From positions 1 through 64,000 of the IMG/VR virus record IMGVR_UViG_3300018022_000003: 64,000 bases of DNA; one strand, written 5' to 3'. The stretch is from a virus. The translations under genes and the position numbers were made by a program. Below the pieces are notes generated by a model, which searched no databases, was not told the DNA's origin, and saw only the letters and a list, made by a program, of their open reading frames with translations. This document shows, one piece after another, positions 52,460-60,785 of this stretch; position 1 is the stretch's first letter; each line of letters opens with the position of its first letter.

Positions 52460-52904
52460 CCTGTTCCCGTCCATCCTCCTCGGCCACATGGTGGGGGACT
52501 ACCTCCTCCAGAACAACTGGATGGCGATGAACAAGGGCGGCAGCACCCTCAAGTGCGCCGTCCACTGCCTCATCTACACATGGGCCGTGGACATCTTTAC
52601 CTACCCCTTCTTCCACCATGACTGGCGGTGGCTGGCCCTGGTCTTCCTGAGCCACTTCCCCATCGACAGGTGGAGCCTGGCGGACAAGTGGCTCAGGCAC
52701 ATAGGCGGCAGGTCCATGACCAGGTTCATGGCCGACGGGCACAAGAACATCCCGGCCGAGGCCGAGGGGGAGGCGAGCGAGTACCGGAACTACCATGCCC
52801 TGCGGGCAGGGTTCACCAGCCTCGTATACGCCGCCGCCGACAACACGATGCACCTCGTAATCCTGTACTACAGCGCCCTGCTCCTGCTGGGCAGTAATAG
52901 CTAG
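52449..52904 (+). CDS. DUF3307-type membrane protein
   Basis: 151 residues. LFPSILLGHMVGDYLLQNNWMA at the N-terminus is the characteristic first span of DUF3307 proteins (HxxGDxxLQ pattern). Further hydrophobic spans are LIYTWAVDIFTYPFF, WLALVFLSHFPIDRW and MHLVILYYSALLLLG. These small integral membrane proteins occur in phages and bacteria; function unknown. Confidence 0.68.
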   Translation: MRPDLFPSILLGHMVGDYLLQNNWMAMNKGGSTLKCAVHCLIYTWAVDIFTYPFFHHDWRWLALVFLSHFPIDRWSLADKWLRHIGGRSMTRFMADGHKNIPAEAEGEASEYRNYHALRAGFTSLVYAAADNTMHLVILYYSALLLLGSNS

Positions 52905-52906
52905 GC

Positions 52907-53767
52907 ATGACCCACGGCTCGCTGTTCTCCGGCATAGGCGGCTTTGACCTCGGGTTCGAGCGTGCAGGGATAGGGACGTCCTGGCAGGTGGAGAACAGCC
53001 CGTCTGCTACGAGGGTCCTGGAGTCCCATTGGCCGGAAGTGAAGAGGTATGGCGATATACGTGGATGCGGACGGCACAATCTTGCCCCTGTTGACCTCGT
53101 CAGCGGGGGGTTCCCCTGCCAGGACCTCAGCACCAGCCAGAACGGAAGGAGATGGGGCCTTGCCGGGGAGCGCTCCGGGCTGTTCTTCGAGGCTGCAAGG
53201 GTTATTGAGGAGCTTAGGCCTCGATGGTTTGTTCTTGAGAACGTCAGAGGGCTCTTCTCTTCGCATGAGGGTGAGGACTTCGACGTCGTCGTCTCGGCGC
53301 TGGCAGAACTCGGGTATTGCGTGGCTTGGAGAACGCTGGATAGCCAATACTTCGGCGTCCCCCAGCACAGGGAGCGGGTGTACGTTGTTGGCGGCCTTGG
53401 ACACGGGGGCCCCGTCCTCGTACTTTTTGAGGGACTCCCGAAGGCTGAACCGGGTAATGCTGGAGAGGCACCTCCACAAGCCGTGGTGCCAGTGGCTATT
53501 AACCCATATCAGCACGGTTCCAACGGGGTCGGCATCTCTTACGTGGTCCACACCCTCGACTCAAGGCCCGACAGGGTGGTGCTTGCGCCTCTTGACGGAG
53601 GAAGAGTGGGAGGCCCTCCAGGGGTTCCCCGGCGGATGGACGTTGCCCGCACAAGGCTCGTCGGCAATGCCGTGACGGTGAACGTGGCGGAGTGGCTGGG
53701 CCGCAGGATTGCGGCCCTGGACGGGTGTATACTAGGGGGGGAGGAGACACATGTATCCATTCTCTAA
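52907..53767 (+). CDS. dcm: DNA cytosine-C5 methyltransferase with internal out-of-frame segment
   Basis: 286 residues. Motif I LFSGIGGFDLGFERAG, IV GGFPCQDLS (catalytic Cys), VI FVLENVRG, VIII QHRERVYVVG and X GNAVTVNVAEWL are present in order, so it is a Dcm-type enzyme. Between motifs VIII and X the expected conserved LTEEEWEALQGFPGGWT lies in another frame at about 53585-53642, while this frame reads a meaningless Gly/Pro stretch. Two nearby compensating indels are the simplest explanation; activity may be lost or the sequence may contain base errors. Confidence 0.8.
   Translation: MTHGSLFSGIGGFDLGFERAGIGTSWQVENSPSATRVLESHWPEVKRYGDIRGCGRHNLAPVDLVSGGFPCQDLSTSQNGRRWGLAGERSGLFFEAARVIEELRPRWFVLENVRGLFSSHEGEDFDVVVSALAELGYCVAWRTLDSQYFGVPQHRERVYVVGGLGHGGPVLVLFEGLPKAEPGNAGEAPPQAVVPVAINPYQHGSNGVGISYVVHTLDSRPDRVVLAPLDGGRVGGPPGVPRRMDVARTRLVGNAVTVNVAEWLGRRIAALDGCILGGEETHVSIL
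53728..53733 (+). promoter_or_regulatory. Extended -10-like promoter GGGTGTATACT
   Basis: Inside the last codons of the methyltransferase, 17 bases before the ATG of the next gene, followed by GGGGGGGAGGAG which also serves as ribosome site. Confidence 0.52.
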
Positions 53768-54089
53768 GAGGTTCCCAGGTATGTCGGTCGGGGAGTACAG
53801 GGAGATTGGCACCCCCCGGCATATCGCCATTAACCTTCCCGACAACGTGTCCGTAAAGACCTTCGTTACCCCCTCCCATACCTTCCCCGACGAGGGCTAC
53901 TACCTCCAGGCGGTGAAGGGCAAGAGGGCGGGGTGGGGCAACGGCTCCGCCGTCGTCATGTGCAACTGCATCGACGCACTGCTCAAGTTCGGCTCCGTCC
54001 TGGCCGGCATCAAGGCCCCCTGCAAGCATGCCCAGGGGCTAAGGGCGCTGCTCGGCAGGGGGCATGCCTATGCCAGGATAGAGGGCTAG
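53751..54089 (+). CDS. SWIM-like Cys/His protein, unknown
   Basis: 112 residues; ATG seven bases after GGAGGAG. Residues 70-100 contain CNCIDALL...CKHAQGL, the CxCx(n)CxH layout of SWIM zinc fingers, which bind DNA or protein. The N-terminal half is a small beta domain. Driven by its own promoter-like element. Confidence 0.58.
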   Translation: MYPFSKRFPGMSVGEYREIGTPRHIAINLPDNVSVKTFVTPSHTFPDEGYYLQAVKGKRAGWGNGSAVVMCNCIDALLKFGSVLAGIKAPCKHAQGLRALLGRGHAYARIEG

Positions 54090-54118
54090 AATCCCCCCGC
54101 AGGCCCGTGATTCCGGTG

Positions 54119-54124
54119 TATACT
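54119..54124 (+). promoter_or_regulatory. Extended -10-like promoter CCGGTGTATACT
   Basis: Identical over 12 bases to the element at 44366-44377. About 80 bases before the GTG of the next gene, giving a leader of roughly 70 bases. Confidence 0.55.
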
Positions 54125-54203
54125 TAGTGTGAAGGGAGCAGGCGAGCGCTCCCGAGAGATTACAGGCCTCCGCACCGTGCGTCGAGGCCAGGGGAGTCCA
54201 CAA

Positions 54204-54560
54204 GTGAATAGGAACGGATTTGAGGAGCGGGCTACCGCCCGCCTGGTATGGGACTATTTCCGGCTGGTGCTGCCCACGACCAAGGGCAAGCTGCTTAAGG
54301 GGTACAAGGAGGCATGCGACCGCCTGCGCCCCGGTGCCTCCAGGGTGGTCCGGCTGGTGACCAACGGCGTGGAGGAGGTCGTAGAGGTCAGGTTCGCCTC
54401 CAACACCAAGGCCGGGTTCGTGGAGATGAAGGACTTCTACCACGACCTTATGAAGGCCAGCCCCCCGTGGGCGTTCGTCGCCGGGGAGGAGCCACGGCAC
54501 GAGCCACGTCAGAAGCGCCCAGGGAGGGGAAGGTTCCACCCTAACCCCAGGCCCCGCTAG
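54204..54560 (+). CDS. Small protein, unknown
   Basis: GTG start chosen for AGGGGAG seven bases upstream and because earlier in-frame codons overlap the predicted transcription start. 118 residues: a helix (FEERATARLVWDYFRLVL), a middle strand region (VVRLVTNGVEEVVEVRFAS) and a basic Pro/Arg tail. Confidence 0.55.
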   Translation: MNRNGFEERATARLVWDYFRLVLPTTKGKLLKGYKEACDRLRPGASRVVRLVTNGVEEVVEVRFASNTKAGFVEMKDFYHDLMKASPPWAFVAGEEPRHEPRQKRPGRGRFHPNPRPR

Positions 54561-54565
54561 GCTTT

Positions 54566-54599
54566 CCTGGCAGGGCATGCGGTAGCTGGCTCTGCCAGG
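54566..54599 (+). promoter_or_regulatory. Stem-loop covering the ribosome site of the next gene
   Basis: CCTGGCAGGGC pairs with GCTCTGCCAGG over 11 positions (one G-U) around a 12-base loop. The 3' arm ends in the AGG of the AGGAGA site seven bases before the next ATG, so folding would hide it. No T tract, so it is better read as a translational control than a terminator. Confidence 0.48.
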
Positions 54600-54609
54600 A
54601 GACACGACT

Positions 54610-55449
54610 ATGAGAGAGGCACACCTCGATACCACCCTTCCGGTGGACGCCGATGGGAGGGCCTGCGGGGCACTCCTCGGCTTTGACTTCTGCGCCGAGC
54701 ACGAGTGGGGCATAAAGGGCATCCAGGAGCAGTTCGGCATCCCTGAGAAGACCCATGCCCTGGGCGTCAACAGGCGCAGGGTGCGGCAGGTCCCCAAGAG
54801 CCTCCTATGGGCGAAGCGGGGCATCCGGGAGGGAATCCTCCTCCCCGACCGCTTCACCGCCGCCTATGAGAAGGACGTCCAGTCCTTCTACTGGCGCATC
54901 CTCCACCTGTCCAAGGCCAGGAGGCTTAAGGCAGCATGGGACGAGAACTCCTTCATCATAACCTCCGACCAAAAGGCCGACATCAGGCTCCTGCGGGAGG
55001 TCTACGACGCCATCAGGAAGAAGGATGCCGCCGTGGGCATCTTCAGCCCGCACCGCAACCCCTTCGGCGGGGCGGGCCTGGGCCTCGTCGTCGTCAGCCG
55101 CACGGATGCAGGGACCCTCAAGCACTGGAGGGACACCGACCAGGAACAACGGCTCCTCCAGAAGGCGAAGAAGGACAGCGGCATCGGGGCCATGCTCAGC
55201 AAGGCAGGCAAGAAGTACTTCGCCCTGTCCCCCAGGTTCGACAATAAGGACGGCAGCATAGTCTACTGGCTCAACCCCTTCGACGACGACAAGGCCAGGG
55301 CGGGATGGTACTCCCTCCAGGACCTCAAGGACTGGGCGAAGGGCAAGGGCAGGGTAGTACAGCCCGACCCACCGCCCCCCGAGCCTGAGCTGGAGCAGCC
55401 GGAGGAGTGGGAGAAAGAAAATGAAGGACAAGAAGCGGTTCATGCATGA
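54610..55449 (+). CDS. Protein of unknown function, hairpin-controlled
   Basis: 279 residues. N-terminus DTTLPVDADGRACGALLGFDF, a helical middle, then an alpha/beta region (FIITSDQKADIRLLREVYDAI) and an acidic Pro/Glu C-terminus (PPPPEPELEQPEEWEKE). The acidic tail and lack of motifs prevent a call. The last 29 bases overlap the next gene. Confidence 0.52.
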   Translation: MREAHLDTTLPVDADGRACGALLGFDFCAEHEWGIKGIQEQFGIPEKTHALGVNRRRVRQVPKSLLWAKRGIREGILLPDRFTAAYEKDVQSFYWRILHLSKARRLKAAWDENSFIITSDQKADIRLLREVYDAIRKKDAAVGIFSPHRNPFGGAGLGLVVVSRTDAGTLKHWRDTDQEQRLLQKAKKDSGIGAMLSKAGKKYFALSPRFDNKDGSIVYWLNPFDDDKARAGWYSLQDLKDWAKGKGRVVQPDPPPPEPELEQPEEWEKENEGQEAVHA

Positions 55450-55624
55450 GCTGGCGGTGTTCCTGGTGGCCGAGCAGGCCTCTGACAGCATCGGCCTCCA
55501 GATGGGCAGGCCCTTTGCCAAGCGCTGGGCCGCCCTCCGCAACGCCACCCCCCTCTTCGGCTACCCGACTGTCGAGGAGGCGGAGAAGGAGCTGTCGGAG
55601 TGGCTGCTCGGGGAGGTAAAATGA
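55421..55624 (+). CDS. Small helical protein, unknown
   Basis: 67 residues from ATG inside the end of the preceding gene. Helical (HELAVFLVAEQASDSIGLQM, then VEEAEKELSEWLLGEVK). Confidence 0.5.
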   Translation: MKDKKRFMHELAVFLVAEQASDSIGLQMGRPFAKRWAALRNATPLFGYPTVEEAEKELSEWLLGEVK

Positions 55625-55653
55625 TGCTCATTACGGTCAAGGGGAAATAACTG

Positions 55654-56757
55654 ATGTACCTGGCATTGCTCCTGATACTCCCGCTTCTGCTGTGCTTCCT
55701 GGCAAAGTACGTCTTCTGGAAGGACAGCTTCGGGTGGGCACCCTTCCTTATCACCATGGGGGCCTGCATCCTCGTCACCCTAGGCGGGCTGGCCATCGAG
55801 TTCTACGGCACCACGTCCGACACCGAGGTATGGAGCGGCAGCATCACGGGCAAGGAGCGCCGGGTAGTCCCGTGCAGCCATTCCTACCCCTGCAACTGCC
55901 ACGAGGTCTGCACGGGGTCGGGCAAGGACGAGAGCTGCTCCGAGCACTGCGACACCTGCTACGAGCACTCCTTCGACGTTGACTGGATGGTATACTTCTC
56001 CACGGGGAAGGCCATCAACATCGCCAGGGAAGACCGCCAGGGACTCATAGAGCCTAAGCGGTGGGACGCCGCCTACCTCGGGGAGCCTACCACCGAGGCG
56101 CACAGCTTCACCAACTACCTGCTGGCCGCCCCGGACAACGTCCTGCTGCGGCACGATGCCCCCAGGGGGTTCGAGGGGCTGGTGCCCGCCTACCCCGGGC
56201 AGGTCTACGACTACTACAGATGCAATAGGTTCCTGCTGGGGGGAGGGGTGCCCGTCCAGGGGGAGAAGGACTGGCGCTGGCTGCTGGACAGGCTGAACGC
56301 CGACCTGGGCGGCGTCAAGCAGGTGAACGTCATCATCGTCCTTGCCTATACCTCCGACCCCCGGTACGAGTACGCCTTGCAGAAGGCATGGGTCGGGGGG
56401 AAGAAGAACGACCTCGTGGTCTGCATCGGCGTCACGAGGTACCCCAGGATTGACTGGTGCCGCATCGTCTCCTGGACCACGGACGAGAGCATCAAGGTCC
56501 TGCTCCGGGACGACATACAGGGCATAGGGACGCTGGACAGGCGGGACGACATCATGGGGGCGATACGGAGGGAGACCGCTGTCCACTTCCACAGGCGGCA
56601 CATGAAGGACCTCAAGTACCTTGCCGCAGCGCACCAGCCCAGCGGCACGGCGCTGCTCGTCATCCTGCTGCTGGAGGTAGCCAGCGTGGCAGGGGGGGTC
56701 TACGTGTCCTACCGCATGCAGGAGGAAGGCTACCATCGTTATAGCGGATATTACTGA
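55654..56757 (+). CDS. Membrane protein with cysteine-rich loop and TPM-like region
   Basis: 367 residues. Two N-terminal membrane helices (LALLLILPLLLCFLAKYVF and FLITMGACILVTLGGLAI), a Cys-rich loop near 72-106 (HSYPCNCHEVC, CSEHCDTCYEH), and a C-terminal helix (LLVILLLEVASVAGGVYVS). Residues 225-320 (VNVIIVLAYTSDPRYEYALQ, then KKNDLVVCIGV) resemble TPM-domain membrane proteins, which often sit beside LemA genes; the next gene is LemA-like. Function unknown. Confidence 0.55.
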   Translation: MYLALLLILPLLLCFLAKYVFWKDSFGWAPFLITMGACILVTLGGLAIEFYGTTSDTEVWSGSITGKERRVVPCSHSYPCNCHEVCTGSGKDESCSEHCDTCYEHSFDVDWMVYFSTGKAINIAREDRQGLIEPKRWDAAYLGEPTTEAHSFTNYLLAAPDNVLLRHDAPRGFEGLVPAYPGQVYDYYRCNRFLLGGGVPVQGEKDWRWLLDRLNADLGGVKQVNVIIVLAYTSDPRYEYALQKAWVGGKKNDLVVCIGVTRYPRIDWCRIVSWTTDESIKVLLRDDIQGIGTLDRRDDIMGAIRRETAVHFHRRHMKDLKYLAAAHQPSGTALLVILLLEVASVAGGVYVSYRMQEEGYHRYSGYY

Positions 56758-56774
56758 AAACAAAGGAGAACCAA

Positions 56775-57362
56775 ATGAGGAGCGAGAGAGGCGCAATATC
56801 TGCACTGGCAGTCACCCTGCTGGCCGTCCTGGGGGTCCTGCTGGTCATCGGCGGGTCCCTGGTACTGGGCTACATCGACTTCGGCAGCGAGGCCAACCGC
56901 TTCGAGAACAGCATCAAGGCGGCCTGGACCAACAACCAAAACGTCTACGACAACGGCTGGAAGGCCGTGATGGAAAAGGCGCAGGTGCCGAAGGAGTACA
57001 TCAGCCAAGTCAAGGACGCCTACACCGCCGTCATGACCGGCCGCTACGGTGCCAGCGGAAGCCGAGCCCTGCTCCAGCTTATCAAGGAGGATAACCCGAA
57101 GCTGGACCCGTCCGTGTACATCCAGGTCCAGCAGTCGGTCGAGATATTCCACAACCAGTTCTCCCAGGCGCAGGCGGAGCTGGTGTCCCGGAAGCAGGAG
57201 TACATGAACCTTTACACCGGCACCAGGCACGGGCGCTTCTACAATATGTTCGCCCACTACCCGCACATCGACATGAGCAAGTTCGACATCGTGACGTCGG
57301 AGAAGACGCAGCAGGACTTTGGCACGAAGAAGGCCGAGCCGCTCAAGCTGTTCCAGCCATGA
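56775..57362 (+). CDS. LemA-family membrane-anchored protein
   Basis: 195 residues, ATG after AAAGGAGAACCAA. A basic start and one helix (SALAVTLLAVLGVLLVIGGS) anchor it; the outer part has the LemA four-helix pattern: NQNVYDNGWKAVMEKAQV, YISQVKDAYTAVMTGRYG, SVEIFHNQFSQAQAELVSRK and EYMNLYTGTRHGRFYNMF. LemA proteins are N-out membrane proteins of poorly known role, seen in some large phages with TPM-like partners. Confidence 0.72.
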   Translation: MRSERGAISALAVTLLAVLGVLLVIGGSLVLGYIDFGSEANRFENSIKAAWTNNQNVYDNGWKAVMEKAQVPKEYISQVKDAYTAVMTGRYGASGSRALLQLIKEDNPKLDPSVYIQVQQSVEIFHNQFSQAQAELVSRKQEYMNLYTGTRHGRFYNMFAHYPHIDMSKFDIVTSEKTQQDFGTKKAEPLKLFQP

Positions 57363-57643
57363 CGTACCTAGTTGACTACCTGGACGGCATCCAGTCCCCA
57401 CGCCTCATGGCAGTGTCGGAGTCCGTCTGGCGTATCCTCAGGGCGATGGCGGACAGGTACCCCTGCGACATAGTCCTGTCCAACGGCTACACAAGGGGGG
57501 AGGAGGAGCCCTTGGAGCGGCTTGTCCTCCTCCGCAAGGGATGCCCAGGGGAGATAGTAGTAGAGCTTATGAAGGGACGCACGCCTTCGTGCAATCCGGC
57601 CAGATTGCATGAGAGGATACAACCGGGAGGGGACGGTGGATAA
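57359..57643 (+). CDS. Small protein, unknown
   Basis: 94 residues from an ATGA overlap with the LemA gene. Helical start (VSESVWRILRAMADRYPCDI) then a basic strand (ERLVLLRKGCPGEIVVELM). No family recognised. Confidence 0.5.
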   Translation: MTYLVDYLDGIQSPRLMAVSESVWRILRAMADRYPCDIVLSNGYTRGEEEPLERLVLLRKGCPGEIVVELMKGRTPSCNPARLHERIQPGGDGG

Positions 57644-57839
57644 CGACGAGCTTGTGGCAAAGGTCGTGGAGATGCGCAGGGAGCAGGCGATGGTGGCCGC
57701 CCTCAGGGCAGCCATCAACACCATGCCCTTCGGGGCCTCCATGCTGGAGTGCGCCATCGTCGCCGACACGGTCCTCGACAGGCTGGAGGGCAACCCCGAG
57801 GGGCTTAGGGCGCTGATAGAGAAGTGGGGGGACGGGTAG
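57636..57839 (+). CDS. Small helical protein, unknown
   Basis: GTG start preferred because GGGAGGGG lies just upstream; an ATG nine codons earlier is possible. 67 residues, helical (ELVAKVVEMRREQAMVAALR, then ADTVLDRLEGNPEGLRALIE). Confidence 0.5.
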   Translation: MDNDELVAKVVEMRREQAMVAALRAAINTMPFGASMLECAIVADTVLDRLEGNPEGLRALIEKWGDG

Positions 57840-57840
57840 C

Positions 57841-58071
57841 ATGGGCACATGTAAGACCAACGACGACGCCACGGAGGCCACGCTCCACGGGTACGTCCAC
57901 TGCGTGGACGGGGAGCTTGTGTTCAGGGCCAAGTTCGGGGAGAGGGACTCCGACTGGACGGACCTGCCCTCGGGGTGGCTCAGAAAGAGCCTGGACCTGC
58001 CGGAGTTCGTCGGCGGCATCAGGACGGTGGACATAGCCCTTATCATAAGGGTAGGGCAGGCCAGGAGGTAA
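57841..58071 (+). CDS. Small beta-type protein, unknown
   Basis: 76 residues starting one base after the upstream stop. Strand-rich (ATLHGYVHCVDGELVFRAKF, then RTVDIALIIRVGQ). No family recognised. Confidence 0.5.
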   Translation: MGTCKTNDDATEATLHGYVHCVDGELVFRAKFGERDSDWTDLPSGWLRKSLDLPEFVGGIRTVDIALIIRVGQARR

Positions 58072-58077
58072 AGGCAG

Positions 58078-58293
58078 ATGAAGAACATAAGGCTTGAGGT
58101 GCCGCCCATTAGGCAGAAGAGCATCGAGACGTGCATAGCGACGCTGACCGTCGAGACCGAGGACGGGCGCACCATCCGCAAGGAGCTGGACTTCAGCGGC
58201 AACGCCATCGGCCCGGTGAGGTACGGCGCACGCCTTGTCGTCCAAGCGCTGGCAGAGGCGCAGGCAGAGGAGGGGGTTAATGGACAGGCCTAG
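58078..58293 (+). CDS. Small beta-type protein, unknown
   Basis: 71 residues. KNIRLEVPPIRQK, TCIATLTVETEDGRTIRKEL and a final helix. The last codons overlap the ATG of the NadM-Nudix gene, so it may aid coupled translation of that gene. Confidence 0.5.
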   Translation: MKNIRLEVPPIRQKSIETCIATLTVETEDGRTIRKELDFSGNAIGPVRYGARLVVQALAEAQAEEGVNGQA

Positions 58294-59368
58294 CTTCGGG
58301 GTCATCGTGGGGAGGTTCCAGTGCCACGAGCTTCACGACGGGCACATGGAGCTGTTCCGCATCGTGCGTGGCCGCCACAGCCGGGCAATCGTGTTCCTGG
58401 GGTGCAACAGGGTCGGCCCCACCCGGCACGACCCCCTGGACTTCGAGACACGCAAGCGCATGATTCAGGCGAAGTTCCCCGACTTTACCGTCCTTCCCCT
58501 CAGGGACAAGAAGACCGACGAGGAGTGGAGCAGGGAGCTGGACTCCCGCATCTCCGACGCCGTGGGCGAGGTGCCGGCCGAGGTCGTGCTCTACGGGAGC
58601 CGGGACAGCTTCGCCCCGTTCTACCACGGCTCGCACCCCGTCAAGGAGCTGGAGCTGCTCAACGTCCCCAAGGCGCTCAGCAGCACGGAGGTACGTGCCA
58701 TCCTGACCAACACTGTCATGGAGTCGGCGGACTTCCGGGCGGGGGTCATCTATGCCATGGGGCAGCTATGGCCGAGGGTCGTCACCGTGGTGGACATCGC
58801 TGTCGTCCACAAGTGCAGGTGGGGGCCTGCCGGGGCCTCTGTGCCTGGGCTGTGCGTCCTGGTCGGCAAGAAGTCCGACGATGTCCTCTGGCGGTTTCCT
58901 GGCGGGCATGCACTCTTCACCACCGACTCCTTCGAGGCAGACGCCAAGAAGGAGGTCTTCGAGGAGACAGGCCTGGATGTCTACAGCATCGAGTATGTCG
59001 GCTCCCGCAGGGTGGATAGCTGGCGCTGGAAGTCCGAGCCTTCCGAGGGCTACAAGACCCTGTTCTTCGTCGCCGAGAGCATGACGATGGGCGGGCACGG
59101 GGCGGACGACCTCCCCGTGACCCAGTGGTTCCGCCTCGACGACCTGACCGAGGACGATATCGAGAAGGAGCACAAGCCCCTCTTCAGGATGCTTGTCGGC
59201 CACGTCACCGGGAAGTGGGGCTACACCCTGAGGCCACTAGGGGGATGGCGACCCGGCGAGACAGAGGCCAGCATGCCATATGCTGCTACCCCTCTTGCCA
59301 ACATCATAGCTCCCCCGGCACTGATATATACAGAAGGAGACAAGAATGCCGCAGCCGTTGAGGATTAA
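58280..59368 (+). CDS. nadM: Bifunctional NMN adenylyltransferase / Nudix hydrolase (NadM-Nudix, NatV-like)
   Basis: Start set at MDRPSFGVIV after GAGGGGG; 362 residues. The N-terminal nucleotidyltransferase carries GRFQ...HDGH (ATP-binding GRFQPxHxGH form, about 11-22), LGCNRVGPTRHDPLDFETRKRMI over two helices, and SSTEVR (about 135), the ISSTxxR motif. The C-terminal half is Nudix: GGHALFTTD...KKEVFEETGL with Lys for the usual Arg. The reaction is NMN + ATP to NAD+ + PPi; the Nudix domain in related enzymes cleaves ADP-ribose-type compounds. It overlaps the Nampt gene by 23 bases. Confidence 0.9.
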   Translation: MDRPSFGVIVGRFQCHELHDGHMELFRIVRGRHSRAIVFLGCNRVGPTRHDPLDFETRKRMIQAKFPDFTVLPLRDKKTDEEWSRELDSRISDAVGEVPAEVVLYGSRDSFAPFYHGSHPVKELELLNVPKALSSTEVRAILTNTVMESADFRAGVIYAMGQLWPRVVTVVDIAVVHKCRWGPAGASVPGLCVLVGKKSDDVLWRFPGGHALFTTDSFEADAKKEVFEETGLDVYSIEYVGSRRVDSWRWKSEPSEGYKTLFFVAESMTMGGHGADDLPVTQWFRLDDLTEDDIEKEHKPLFRMLVGHVTGKWGYTLRPLGGWRPGETEASMPYAATPLANIIAPPALIYTEGDKNAAAVED

Positions 59369-60785
59369 CCCGGTGTTCAGGACCGACAGCTACAAACTGT
59401 CCCACTGGTTCCAGTACCCGCCTGACACGGAGCACGTCTACAGCTACCTGATGTCCCGTGGGGGGTTCTGGAAGCACACGCTGTTCTTCGGCCTCCGGTA
59501 CATCCTCAAGGCGTACTTCGAGGGGGTGGTGTTCAGCGAGAGGGACATCTTCGAGGCCGCCGCCAAGAGCCATGCCCACTTCGGGTCGGACAAGGTCTTC
59601 AACTACTGCGGGTGGATGCGCCTGCTGGAGAAGCACGGCGGCCGGCTCCCCCTGCGTGTCCGGGCCGTCCCCGAGGGCACGGTGGTCCCCGTCAAGCATC
59701 CCATTATGACCATCGAGAACACGGACAGGGAGTTCCCGTGGCTGACCAACTGGGCGGAGACCATCCTGCTGCACGTCTGGTACCCTACCACGGTCAGCAC
59801 CCTGTCCTTCGAGGTCAGGCAGGCCATCGGGAACGACCTCGTGCGGACCGGCACTCCGTCCCTGCTGGACTTCAAGCTGCACGACTTCGGCTACAGGGGG
59901 GTATCCTCCCTGGAGACGTCCGCCATCGGCGGGGCGGCCCACTTGGTGAACTTCCTCGGCACCGACACCACGTCCGCCCTTGAGCTGTGCGAGCAGTTCT
60001 ACGACTGCCCCATGGCGGGGTTCAGCATCCCGGCGATGGAGCACAGCACCGTGACAGCCTGGGGCGAGGACAACGAGCAGGAGGCCTATGCCAACATGCT
60101 CGACCGTGCCCCGACCAGCCTGATAGCGTGCGTCATCGACAGCTACGACACGCACCGTGCCGTTGCCGAGATATTCGGCGGGGCGCTGCGGGAGAAGGTC
60201 CTCCGCCGTGAGGGCACGGTGGTCCTGCGCCCCGACTCTGGCGACCCCTGCATCGTCATCGAGGACATCTTCAACACGGTCGCCGAGAAGTTCGGGTTCG
60301 AGACGAACAGCAAGGGCTGGAAGGTGATGCCCCCCCAGGTCCGTCTAATCCAGGGCGACGGCGTGAACTACCAGAACATCCTCCGCATTAACTCGCACCT
60401 TACCCGTGCGGGATGGTCCATGGACAACTGGGGGTACGGCATGGGAGGGGCCCTGCTCCAGCAGCAGAACCGTGACACCATGCGGTTCGCCATCAAGTGC
60501 TCCGCCATCAAGCGGGACGGCAGCACGTGGGAGGAGGTCCGCAAGCTGGTGGCCACCGACCCGAGCAAGGCGTCCATCGGCGGCAGGTTCGACCTGCTCC
60601 GCTTCCCGGACGGCGAGGTCGAGACGGTGCAGACGGACGACTGGGACCCCCGGACGGCCATCGGCTGCCAGAACATGCTGGAGACGGTGTTCGAGGACGG
60701 GGAGGTAAAGCGCCACCAGACCCTCGAACAGGTGAGGGGGATACGTGCCACCTACGACCGCTTCGACAAGGAGGAAGAGGGATGA
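59346..60785 (+). CDS. nadV: Nicotinamide phosphoribosyltransferase
   Basis: 479 residues, full length for Nampt. Active-site blocks are well kept: KLHDFGYRGVSSLETSAIGG (acidic substrate residue), the EHST segment with the catalytic His (about 233), LRPDSGDP (PRPP site, about 295) and VRLIQGDGVNYQNI, then GYGMGGALLQ. It makes NMN from nicotinamide and PRPP. With NadM-Nudix upstream it forms a two-step NAD+ salvage route. ATGA overlap links it to the integrase gene. Confidence 0.94.
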   Translation: MPQPLRINPVFRTDSYKLSHWFQYPPDTEHVYSYLMSRGGFWKHTLFFGLRYILKAYFEGVVFSERDIFEAAAKSHAHFGSDKVFNYCGWMRLLEKHGGRLPLRVRAVPEGTVVPVKHPIMTIENTDREFPWLTNWAETILLHVWYPTTVSTLSFEVRQAIGNDLVRTGTPSLLDFKLHDFGYRGVSSLETSAIGGAAHLVNFLGTDTTSALELCEQFYDCPMAGFSIPAMEHSTVTAWGEDNEQEAYANMLDRAPTSLIACVIDSYDTHRAVAEIFGGALREKVLRREGTVVLRPDSGDPCIVIEDIFNTVAEKFGFETNSKGWKVMPPQVRLIQGDGVNYQNILRINSHLTRAGWSMDNWGYGMGGALLQQQNRDTMRFAIKCSAIKRDGSTWEEVRKLVATDPSKASIGGRFDLLRFPDGEVETVQTDDWDPRTAIGCQNMLETVFEDGEVKRHQTLEQVRGIRATYDRFDKEEEG

